Positions 14,681 to 23,600 of a stretch of DNA of 64,000 bases are shown here, piece by piece. Origin of the DNA: Roseburia_C sp900315735 (GTDB lineage Bacteria; Bacillota; Clostridia; Lachnospirales; Lachnospiraceae); NCBI GenBank assembly GCA_052118425.1, contig JBQKHF010000007.1. The stretch is one strand, 5' to 3'. The notes beneath the pieces were generated by a model that was not told the origin of the DNA, did no database searches, and saw nothing but the letters and a program-made list of their open reading frames with translations. The stretch's first letter is position 1, and each line of letters begins with the position of its first letter. The translations under genes and the position numbers were made by a program.

Positions 14681-17344
14681 TTATGCTAACTGCTGTGCAA
14701 GAACAGTCTTTGCTTCTGCCAATGCATCTTTGATGCCAGCCGGATTCTTACCACCAGCCTGAGCCATATTCGGACGACCACCGCCGCCTCCGCCAACTTT
14801 AGCAGCAATTCCCTTGATGAGGTTACCGGCATGTGCTCCTTTGCCCATTGCCGCATCAGTTGCCATTGCAACAAGGTTTACTTTGCCATCACAATCAGAA
14901 GCTAATACGATAACACCTTCGCCAAGCTTCTCTTTCAGCTGGTCTCCTAAGTCTCTTAAACCATTCATATCTACACCGGATACGCTGGTTGCTAAAAGTT
15001 TCACACCGGCTACTTCTTCTACCTGGTTCATAACATCACCTAATGCATCCTTTGCAGCTTTGCTCTTTAAGGATTCATTTTCGGACTGTAATGCTTTTAC
15101 TTCGCCTAATACGTGGTTCACACGATCAACGAGATTTGCAGGTGTCGCTTTTAATAATTTTGCAGCCTCTTTTAAAGTCTCTTCTAACTGGTCATAGTAT
15201 TCAAATACACCCTTGGATGTCAGGGCTTCAATTCTTCTGACACCAGCCTGGATTCCAGCCTCGGAAATAATCTTAAATGCCTGGACTGCACTGGTGTTGC
15301 TTACATGGGTACCACCACAAAGCTCGGTAGAAAAATCTCCCATTTTTACAACACGGACCGTATCGCCGTATTTCTCACCAAATAATGCCATTGCACCGGT
15401 CTTCTTTGCATCCTCTAAAGACATTACTTCTGTTATAACAGGAAGTGCTTCTGCAATTTTCTGGTTTACAATGTCTTCCACTTTGGTAATCTCATCTGCT
15501 GTCATTGCTGAGAAATGTGTAAAGTCAAATCTTAATCGGTGCTCGTCTACATAAGAACCGGACTGCTGTACATGGGTACCAAGTACTTCTCTTAAGGCTT
15601 CCTGAAGAAGATGTGTTGCACTGTGGTTCTTTCCGATTGCAAGTCTTCTGTCTACATCAATGGAAAGTTCTACTTCATCACCGGTCTTAATCATTCCCTT
15701 GGTAACTTTACCAATATGTCCGACTTTGCCGCCAAGCATCTTTACGGTATCTTCTACTTCAAAGACAAAGCTTCCGTCCTTGCTGCTGATAACACCGGTA
15801 TCTGCTACCTGTCCACCCATGGTTGCATAGAATGGAGTCTTCTCTACGAAAATAGTTCCAATCTCACCATCGGATAAAGCTTCTGTGATTTCAGTCTCGG
15901 TAGTCATTACTGTAATCTTTGAGGTATAAGTATTGTTCTCATATCCGACAAATTCAGTTGTAATACTTGGGTCGATGGATTCATATACGGTAACATCTGC
16001 ACCCATGTAGTTGGTTACTTTTCTTGCTTTTCTAGCTTTCTCTCTCTGCTCTTCCATTGCAGCCTTAAATCCGGCTTCATCAATGGTAAATCCTTTTTCT
16101 TCTAAGATTTCCTGGGTCAGGTCAAGAGGGAATCCGTAAGTATCATAAAGTTTGAAAGCATCCTCTCCGGATAATTCTTTCTTTCCTTCTTTTTCCAGCT
16201 TGTCCTGCATCTCTGCTAAAATAGCAAGTCCCTGGTCAATTGTTTTATTGAATTTTTCTTCTTCCTGGGATAATACCTTGAAGATGAAATCTTTCTTCTC
16301 TTCTAATTCCGGATAACCGTCTTTGCTCTCATGAATAACCGTTTCGCTGAGTTTTGCCAAGAACAGTCCGTCAATTCCAAGTAATCTTCCATGTCTTGCA
16401 GCACGACGAATCAGTCTTCTTAAGACATAACCTCTTCCTTCGTTACTTGGCATGATTCCGTCGGATACCATAAAGGTTACGGAACGGATATGGTCTGTAA
16501 TCAGACGGATAGAAACGTCATCTAATGCATCCTTCTGATAAGTCTTTCCTGATAATTCACAAATCTTATCACGGATTGCTTTCATGGTATCAATATCAAA
16601 TACGGAGTCCACATCCTGCATAACAACTGCCAGACGCTCTAATCCCATTCCGGTATCAATATTTTTCTGGGAAAGTTCGGTATAACCACCCTTGCCATCT
16701 CCCTCGAACTGTGTAAATACGTTGTTCCATACTTCCATGAAACGGTCGCACTCACATCCTACTTTACAGTCAGGACTTCCACAGCCGTATTTTTCTCCAC
16801 GGTCATAATAGATTTCAGAACATGGTCCGCAAGGTCCTGCACCATGCTCCCAGAAGTTATCGCATTCTCCGGTTTCCGGATCACGATAGAATCTGGTAAT
16901 CTTCTCTGCCGGAACACCAACTTCTTTGGTCCAGATTTCAAATGCTTCTTCGTCTTCTCCATAGATAGATGGGTACAGACGCTCCGGGTCAAGTTCTAAC
17001 ACTTTGGTTAAGAATTCCCATGACCATGCAATTGCTTCATGTTTGAAATAATCACCAAAGGAGAAGTTTCCAAGCATCTCAAAGAAAGTAAGATGTCTTG
17101 CTGTCTTACCTACATTTTCAATATCTCCGGTACGAATACATTTCTGACAGGTTGTCACTCTTCTTCTCGGCGGAATCTCCTGTCCTGTAAAATATGGCTT
17201 TAATGGAGCCATACCAGCATTGATAAGCAGAAGACTGTTATCATTATGTGGTACTAAAGAAAAGCTCTTCATTGCCAGATGTCCTTTGCTCTCAAAGAAT
17301 TCAAGATACATTCTTCTTAAGTCATTTACTCCGTATTTCTTCAC
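14681..17344 (-). CDS. alaS: Alanine--tRNA ligase
   Basis: Charges tRNA-Ala. The protein is 887 residues with the full class II layout: the catalytic core begins with YLEFFESKGH and includes TFFEMLGNFSFGDYFK, the tRNA-binding middle follows, and the editing domain has zinc ligands HSATH (HxxxH) and CGGTHV (CxxxH). The C-Ala domain ends with a Gly-rich GGGGGGRPNMAQAGG. The GTG start at 17344 has GGAGG eight bases upstream. It is preceded 18 bases upstream by a 54-aa membrane-protein gene and shares its promoter. No T-box leader is visible. Confidence 0.97.
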   Translation of the reverse strand: MKKYGVNDLRRMYLEFFESKGHLAMKSFSLVPHNDNSLLLINAGMAPLKPYFTGQEIPPRRRVTTCQKCIRTGDIENVGKTARHLTFFEMLGNFSFGDYFKHEAIAWSWEFLTKVLELDPERLYPSIYGEDEEAFEIWTKEVGVPAEKITRFYRDPETGECDNFWEHGAGPCGPCSEIYYDRGEKYGCGSPDCKVGCECDRFMEVWNNVFTQFEGDGKGGYTELSQKNIDTGMGLERLAVVMQDVDSVFDIDTMKAIRDKICELSGKTYQKDALDDVSIRLITDHIRSVTFMVSDGIMPSNEGRGYVLRRLIRRAARHGRLLGIDGLFLAKLSETVIHESKDGYPELEEKKDFIFKVLSQEEEKFNKTIDQGLAILAEMQDKLEKEGKKELSGEDAFKLYDTYGFPLDLTQEILEEKGFTIDEAGFKAAMEEQREKARKARKVTNYMGADVTVYESIDPSITTEFVGYENNTYTSKITVMTTETEITEALSDGEIGTIFVEKTPFYATMGGQVADTGVISSKDGSFVFEVEDTVKMLGGKVGHIGKVTKGMIKTGDEVELSIDVDRRLAIGKNHSATHLLQEALREVLGTHVQQSGSYVDEHRLRFDFTHFSAMTADEITKVEDIVNQKIAEALPVITEVMSLEDAKKTGAMALFGEKYGDTVRVVKMGDFSTELCGGTHVSNTSAVQAFKIISEAGIQAGVRRIEALTSKGVFEYYDQLEETLKEAAKLLKATPANLVDRVNHVLGEVKALQSENESLKSKAAKDALGDVMNQVEEVAGVKLLATSVSGVDMNGLRDLGDQLKEKLGEGVIVLASDCDGKVNLVAMATDAAMGKGAHAGNLIKGIAAKVGGGGGGRPNMAQAGGKNPAGIKDALAEAKTVLAQQLA

Positions 17345-17362
17345 AATAATTCCTCCAAAAAA

Positions 17363-17527
17363 CTATTTTTCTTCCTTTTTATCTTCATGTAATGCCAGTT
17401 CCTTTGCATCTTTCCGTTTCCGCAGTGCAATACCTGTGAACACACCGAGAACTGCAATTGCAACCAGAATCACAAAAATAACTACATACTGTAAAAAACT
17501 GCCTCCAAATGCGAGAAAATTATCCAT
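17363..17527 (-). CDS. Small single-pass membrane protein (54 aa), unrecognised
   Basis: The ATG at 17527 has AGGAGGAAG seven to eight bases upstream, and the frame ends in TAG at 17363, just 18 bases before the alaS start codon. The peptide begins MDNFLAFGGSFLQYV. It has one hydrophobic helix (about residues 13-35, rich in V, I, L, A, G) followed by a strongly charged RKRKDAKELALHEDKKEEK tail, so a cytoplasmic C-terminus is expected. A good promoter precedes it. I do not recognise a family. It could be a genuine small membrane protein or a leader peptide for alaS; the strong SD argues that it is translated. Confidence 0.7.
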   Translation of the reverse strand: MDNFLAFGGSFLQYVVIFVILVAIAVLGVFTGIALRKRKDAKELALHEDKKEEK

Positions 17528-17551
17528 ACATTCTTCCTCCTGTTTTTAACT

Positions 17552-17615
17552 ACGGGAACCGCTTTTGACAGATTTCCCGTGTAACGAAAGTGTTTCCTTC
17601 CCCTAAGCAGGAAAC
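17552..17615 (-). promoter_or_regulatory. Two-hairpin 5' leader ahead of the 54-aa gene and alaS
   Basis: Between the promoter and the first start codon the transcript can form GTTTCCT/AGGAAAC (17592-17598, 17609-17615) and ACGGGAA/TTCCCGT (17552-17558, 17574-17580). Neither is followed by a U-tract and there is no T-box signature, so any regulatory role is unproven. Confidence 0.4.
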
Positions 17616-17621
17616 GTATTA

Positions 17622-17650
17622 AGTATAGACCAATTAATGGCATAATTCAA
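17622..17650 (-). promoter_or_regulatory. Promoter for the 54-aa gene and alaS
   Basis: TTGAAT (complement 17645-17650) and TATACT (17622-17627) with a 17-bp spacer, directly after the MBL hydrolase stop codon. Confidence 0.6.
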
Positions 17651-17655
17651 GAATT

Positions 17656-18414
17656 TCATTTGAGATTGTCCATATCAAATACCTGATTTTCTTTTTCGAT
17701 ATCCATAATGCGGTCCGTATACAAATGATTATCACATTTTTGCTTGTATTTTTCAATGGCAGAATAATCCTGCCACATGTGCATCGGGAATACATAATCA
17801 GCTTCCACATTCTTCATAAAATAAGCAAAACCAAGGTCGGTATACTCGCCCAGTCTCGGGTCTAATACCACAAATGCCACATTGATATGCTCTCCTTCCA
17901 ACTTGCGTATCTGGTGTCTGTAGTCCCGTTCCATCTTGCCATTAATGAGTTCTCCCACATGCTCCATCTTCCAGTTATGAAGGTCTCCTGCGTGATAAAT
18001 CGTCTTGCCACAGGTCTTTACCAGAAATGCTACACCGGCATCCGTGGAACGAAGGGTTTTTATCTTCACTTTTCCGATTTCATATTTCTTATCCGGAATG
18101 ACATATTCGATACATTTCTTTGCCCGCTCCGGAATCCCGTGTTTTTTCATAAAATTCGGACTCATTTTCGTATCTTTTGACAAAATAAAATGAATGTCTT
18201 CATAATCCTCTGCCAGTTTTAAAATATTCATGTCAAAGTGGTCCTGATGCTTGTGGCTTGCAAAGAAATAAATGGATTTATCTTTGTCAAATACCGGAAG
18301 CACTCCGGTAAAAGTATAGCCGGTTACACGGTTTCCCTCAAAATAATCAAATACCAAAACCACATCTTCAATTTCCACCACAAAACAGCTATGATGTACA
18401 AATGTTACTTTCAT
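17656..18414 (-). CDS. MBL-fold metal-dependent hydrolase, UlaG-like
   Basis: Metallo-beta-lactamase-fold enzyme of unknown substrate. The metal-binding HxHxDH motif is SHKHQDHF (near residues 53-60). Further ligands are in YHAGDLHNW and a C-terminal FPMHMW. At 252 residues it matches small UlaG/YtkL-type stand-alone hydrolases rather than RNase J or glyoxalase II. It lies 10 bases downstream of the amidohydrolase gene, so it may act on a nucleoside- or phosphate-related product of that pathway; this is inference from position only. Confidence 0.8.
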   Translation of the reverse strand: MKVTFVHHSCFVVEIEDVVLVFDYFEGNRVTGYTFTGVLPVFDKDKSIYFFASHKHQDHFDMNILKLAEDYEDIHFILSKDTKMSPNFMKKHGIPERAKKCIEYVIPDKKYEIGKVKIKTLRSTDAGVAFLVKTCGKTIYHAGDLHNWKMEHVGELINGKMERDYRHQIRKLEGEHINVAFVVLDPRLGEYTDLGFAYFMKNVEADYVFPMHMWQDYSAIEKYKQKCDNHLYTDRIMDIEKENQVFDMDNLK

Positions 18415-18424
18415 ATCGTTCCTC

Positions 18425-19729
18425 TCATTTCATTCTGCCAATAATTTCATTTGCCTTCCGGTATATTTCTTCCGGCTCAAATCCGATTTTAAAGGTATTA
18501 TCTTCATAAAGGATTTGTCCATTTACCATGGTAAACTTTACATTCTGCTTGCTGCCACTGTATACAATATTCTTAACAAGATTATTTTCCGGCTGCATAT
18601 TCGGCTGATTTAAATCAAGCATGATTAAATCTGCTTTCTTTCCCTCTGCCAGACAGTCACAGTCATGCAGTCCCATGGCAGCCGCTCCTCCTGCCGTAGC
18701 CATATAAAGTACTTCTTCTGCTCCGACACAGGCTGCATCCTTTTCTCTGACCTTTGCCAGTCCGGTGGTTAAAAACATCTCCCGGAACATATCTAGACAG
18801 TTATTGCTTGCCGGACCGTCTGTTCCGATAGCAAGATTAATTTTTTCTTTTATAAAACGCTCAATTGGTGCGATTCCGCTTGCCAGCTTCAGATTTGATG
18901 CAGGATTCGTTACTGCCGTAAGATTTCTCTTCTGAAAGATTTCAAAATCCTTATCATCAAAATATACACAGTGATAACCACCACCGCCATATTCAAACAT
19001 TCCAAGTTCTTCCATCAGCTGGGTCGGTGTCAGTCCATAACGTTCCTTACACTGTGCTACTTCAAGTGCTGTCTCGGAATTATGGAAATATACCGGTGCA
19101 TGAAGCTTTTCCGATAATGCTGCCACCTGTTTTAAATGCTCTTTTGAGGTGGTATATTCTGCATGAAAGCCCGGCACATAGCTGGTTAAGTCACTCATTT
19201 CATTGACCTTATGATAGGTCTCTTCCATCTCTTCTATGGAGCTTGTAAAATCATTGAAGCTGCTGACCTGCACCGTCCGGAATCCACAGTCTATGGAAGC
19301 CTTTGCAATTGTCTCCGGAAAGAAATACATATCAAAATTCGAAGTAATGCCGCTGGTCAGATATTCCATGATACCAAGAATACTGAGCCAGTAAACATCA
19401 TCTGCCGTAAGCAGTGCCTCCTTTGGAAATACCTGCTTAGTCAGCCAGTCCTGTAATGGCAGGTCATCCGCATAGGAACGTAAAAATGTCATTGCCGTAT
19501 GGGTATGGGCATTTTTAAATCCCGGCAGCAGTAAATTTTTCTCTGCGTCAATTTCCCTGTCCCAAAGAATCATTCCTGCCGGTTCTTTTTCAAAAACACG
19601 TTCCGTATCAAGGCCATCCCCGATATAGATAATCTCATTCTTCTTTACCCACAATTCGCCGGTTATCACCTGAAAAGTATGTCCCTCTGCCGGCACTAAG
19701 ATTCTGGCATTGTAAAAGCGTATATTCAT
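18425..19729 (-). CDS. mtaD: Amidohydrolase, 5-methylthioadenosine/S-adenosylhomocysteine deaminase type
   Basis: Cytosolic metal-dependent deaminase of the MtaD/SsnA group, predicted to act on adenosine-type nucleosides such as MTA or SAH. The amidohydrolase metal site is NAHTHTAM (HxH, near residues 75-77), the additional ligands lie in GFHAEYTTS and VYFHNSE, and the catalytic Asp is in TDGPASNN. The C-terminal composite domain ends with the familiar KADLIMLDLNQPN and MVNGQILYED. At 434 residues the size is right. It sits 48 bases after a purine nucleoside phosphorylase, giving a deaminate-then-phosphorolyse salvage pair. The exact substrate cannot be fixed from sequence. Confidence 0.8.
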   Translation of the reverse strand: MNIRFYNARILVPAEGHTFQVITGELWVKKNEIIYIGDGLDTERVFEKEPAGMILWDREIDAEKNLLLPGFKNAHTHTAMTFLRSYADDLPLQDWLTKQVFPKEALLTADDVYWLSILGIMEYLTSGITSNFDMYFFPETIAKASIDCGFRTVQVSSFNDFTSSIEEMEETYHKVNEMSDLTSYVPGFHAEYTTSKEHLKQVAALSEKLHAPVYFHNSETALEVAQCKERYGLTPTQLMEELGMFEYGGGGYHCVYFDDKDFEIFQKRNLTAVTNPASNLKLASGIAPIERFIKEKINLAIGTDGPASNNCLDMFREMFLTTGLAKVREKDAACVGAEEVLYMATAGGAAAMGLHDCDCLAEGKKADLIMLDLNQPNMQPENNLVKNIVYSGSKQNVKFTMVNGQILYEDNTFKIGFEPEEIYRKANEIIGRMK

Positions 19730-19777
19730 GCGCTACCCCTCCTTATCTTCTACCTTCTCCTGATAGATATCTGCCTC

Positions 19778-20614
19778 TTATATAAGTGTTTTCATACTGG
19801 TAATGGAATCCGTCACCAGCTTTTTAAACAATGGTGCAACACGGTCTGCTGTCTCCTGTACTTCCCGGTGGGTCAGAGAAAATGGTGAAATTCCTGCCGC
19901 GAGATTTGAAATGCAGGAAATGCCGCAGATTTTCATTCCCATATGATTTGCTGCAATGGCTTCACAGGCTGTACTCATGCCTACCGCATCTGCCCCCAGT
20001 ACGCGGCACATGGAAATTTCCTGTGGTGTCTCAAAATTCGGTCCTGATAACTGCAGATAAGTGCCTTCCCGAAGCGGAATATCTGCTTCAATGGCAGCCT
20101 TTCGGATTATTTTCTGCAAATCTTCATCATAGATATGGCTCATATCCGGGAACCGTTCCCCCAATTCTTCAATATTGGCTCCAATTAAAGGAGATGGTAC
20201 AAAGCATCCTATCTGTCCGGTAATCATCATCAGATCCCCGGCTTTCATTCCCTGCTGTATTCCCCCTGCAGCATTGGTAAGAAAAAGCACCTTTGCTCCC
20301 ATCATTTTCATTAATCTTGTTGGCAGTACGACGTCCTGCATGGAATAACCTTCATAATAATGCACACGCCCCTGCATACATACTACTGGCACATCCCCCA
20401 CATAACCAAATACGAAGCGTCCCTTGTGTCCCGGTACCGTTGATACCGGAAATCCTTCGATATCATGATAGTCAAGCACTGCTTCCACTTTCATATTCGT
20501 GTCTGCATAATCTCCCAGTCCGGAGCCTAAAATCAATGCCACCTGTGGTTTAAAATCAATCTTTTCTTCAAAACACGCATAACATTTTAAAAGCTTTTCA
20601 TATACTTCGTTCAT
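19778..20614 (-). CDS. Purine nucleoside phosphorylase (trimeric class)
   Basis: Cleaves (deoxy)inosine or guanosine with phosphate to the base and (deoxy)ribose 1-phosphate, which DeoB then isomerises. Class I PNP motifs: LGSGLGDYAD (phosphate-binding, near residue 30), GRVHYYEGYSM, LTNAAGGI and SGPNFETP. The start is set at ATG 20614, six bases after AAAGGAGTG; an upstream in-frame TTG would place that SD inside the coding region. This gives 278 residues, normal for PunA/PNP. It begins 38 bases after the polC stop and probably continues that operon. Confidence 0.93.
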   Translation of the reverse strand: MNEVYEKLLKCYACFEEKIDFKPQVALILGSGLGDYADTNMKVEAVLDYHDIEGFPVSTVPGHKGRFVFGYVGDVPVVCMQGRVHYYEGYSMQDVVLPTRLMKMMGAKVLFLTNAAGGIQQGMKAGDLMMITGQIGCFVPSPLIGANIEELGERFPDMSHIYDEDLQKIIRKAAIEADIPLREGTYLQLSGPNFETPQEISMCRVLGADAVGMSTACEAIAANHMGMKICGISCISNLAAGISPFSLTHREVQETADRVAPLFKKLVTDSITSMKTLI

Positions 20615-20652
20615 GCTCTTCACTCCTTTTAACAATTATACCTTCCTATGTA

Positions 20653-23600
20653 TTAAAAATCAAACAGAGAAAGCTGGTTCGATTCCGGTAAATTCCCGAA
20701 TAATCCCAGATCTCCCATCAGGTCAATTACGGTCTTACTAACTTTGGTTCGCTGTCTGAAATCATCCTTGGAAAGGAATGGACCATCCTTTGCAGCCTCT
20801 ACCACTGCCTCTGCCGCCTTCTCGCCAAGACCGTCTATGGTACTTAATGCCGGCATCAGTTTGCCATCGATAATCTGGAACCGGGAAGCCTGGGCTTTAT
20901 ATAAGTCTATGGTCCAGAATTCATAGCCTCTGGCATACATTTCCTGCACAATACGCATATCCTTATAGGTATCCTGTTCCTTCTTCGATAAGGAATCCTT
21001 TCGTTTCTCATAATCACGCATGAAATAATTCAGCTTATCTTTTCCCTGACACATGAGTTCATAACTGAATCCGGTTGCACGGATGGAAAAGTATGCCGCA
21101 TAATATGCCAGCGGATAAAATACCTTACAGTAAGCAATACGCCATGCCATCATAACGTATGCCGCCGCATGGGCTTTCGGGAACATATACTTAATCTTCT
21201 TGCAGGACCAGATATACCAGTCCGGTACGCCGTGGGCAGTCATTTCTTCCTCCCACTCCGGTTTTAAGCCTTTTCCTTTACGGACAGACTCCATAATAGT
21301 AAAGGATTCCTCACTGTCAAGTCCCATACTGATAAGATAAATCATGATATCATCTCGGGTGCAGATTGCCGTAGAAATGGTTGCTTTTCCCTCTTCAATC
21401 AATGTCTGGGCATTTCCTAACCATACATCCGTACCGTGTGACAGACCTGCAATTCGAATCAGATGGGAAAAGGACTGCGGGTCTGCGTCAATTAACATCT
21501 GCATCGCAAAGTCTGTTCCAAACTCAGGAATTCCAAGTGCTCCAAGTGTACAGTTCGTCAACATGTCCGGTGTAATACTCAGTGCACTGGTATTCTTAAA
21601 TAAGGACATGACGGACTTATCATCCAGCGGAATCTTCTGTGCGTTAATTCCGGTTAAGTCCTCAAGCATACGGATCATGGTCGGATCGTCGTGTCCGAGA
21701 ATATCAAGCTTTAATAAGTTGTGGTCAATGGAATGGTACTCAAAATGAGTGGTAATAATATCGGTTGTCATATCGTTGGCAGGATGCTGTATCGGTGTAA
21801 AGGAATAAATCTCTTCACCAACCGGCAATACTACGATACCTCCCGGATGCTGTCCGGTGGTCCGGTGGATTCCCACGCAGCCCTGCACAATCCGGTCTAT
21901 CTCACAGTTTCTCTTATGCACACCATGCTCTTCATAATAATTCTTTACATAGCCGAATGCGGTTTTATCTGCCAGTGTACCAATGGTTCCGGCACGGAAG
22001 GTCTGTCCCGCACCGAAAATTACTTCTGTATATTTATGGGATTTACTCTGGTAATCACCGGAGAAGTTAAGGTCAATATCCGGCTCTTTATTTCCCTTAA
22101 ATCCAAGGAACGTTTCAAACGGAATATCAAATCCTGCTTTTACCAGTGGCTTGCCGCAGTTCGGGCATCTCTTATCCGGCATATCACAGCCGGACTGTCC
22201 GCCATATTCCTTTACTTCCGGCGAATCAAAATCACTGTAATGGCAGTGGGCACAGTAATAATGCGGTGCCAGCGGGTTTACCTCTGTGATACCGGACATG
22301 GTTGCCGCAAAAGAAGAACCTACAGAACCACGGGAACCTACCAGATAACCATCCTCATTGGATTTCCAAACCAGCTTCTGGGCAATGATATACATTACCG
22401 CATAGCCGTTTCCGATGATGGATTTTAACTCTCGCTCCAATCGTTCGGATACGATTTCCGGTAAATCCTCTCCATACATCTCATGTGCCTTGTTATAGCA
22501 GATGTCACGCAGCATCTGGTCAGAATTTTCAATAACCGGCGGACACTTATCCGGACGCACCGGAGAAATGCGCTCACACATATCTGCAATTTTATTGGTG
22601 TTGTCGATAACAACTTCTTTCGCTTTCTCGCTGCCTAAATAGCTGAATTCCTCCAACATTTCTTCTGTGGTACGAAGATATAACGGAGCCTGCTCGTCTG
22701 CATCCTTAAATCCTTTACCTGCCAGAATAATCCGACGGTATACCTCATCCTCCGGATCCATGAAATGCACGTCACAGGTTGCCACAACCGGCTTATGGAA
22801 TTCTTCTCCTAATTTTACAATCCGGCGGTTGATATCCTTTAATTCATCCATGGTGGAAATCGGTGCTTTTTCATCTTTTATCATAAATGCATTGTTTCCA
22901 AGCGGCTGTATCTCAAGGTAATCATAGAATTTCACCAGACGGATAATTTCTTCCTGCGGCCGTCCCTGCAAAATTGCCTGATAGAGTTCTCCTGCCTCAC
23001 AGGCGGAACCAATCAGCAGTCCCTCCTTATGCTTCAGATATTCGCTCTTTGGAATTCTCGCTCTCTGATGGAAATAATCAAGGTGGGATAAAGATATCAG
23101 CTTATAGAGGTTCACACGTCCCAAATCATTGGTTGCAAGAATAATGGCATGATGGGTCGGCATTTTCATAACCGTCTCTTTGCTGACATGTCCCTCAGCA
23201 TTTAATTCATCCAGTGTATTGATGCCACGGTCGGCAAGCATTTTTACAAACTTTTCAAATATTTCAGCAGTACATGCCGCATCATCTACCGCCCGGTGAT
23301 GATTTTCCAGGGAAATATTTAATGCCCTTGCTACGGTATCCAGCTTAAAACGGTTCAGATTTGGCAGCAGCATTCGTGCCATGGCAACGGTATCTGCAAT
23401 GGTAAAATCATATGGAATCCTTAAGCGGTCACAGTTATATTTGATAAAACTCATATCAAAATCTGCATTGTGTGCTACCATAACAGCGCCATCACAGAAG
23501 GCTAAGAATTCCGGCATGACTTCTGCTATCACCGGTGCCGTAATTACCATATCATCTTTGATTCCGGTCAGATTTTCAATGTGGAATGGAATCGGTACTT

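Noticed and set aside
17528..17655. Possible T-box riboswitch controlling alaS
   Set aside because: No AGGGUGGNACCGCG-type T-box sequence or specifier loop is visible; only two simple hairpins.
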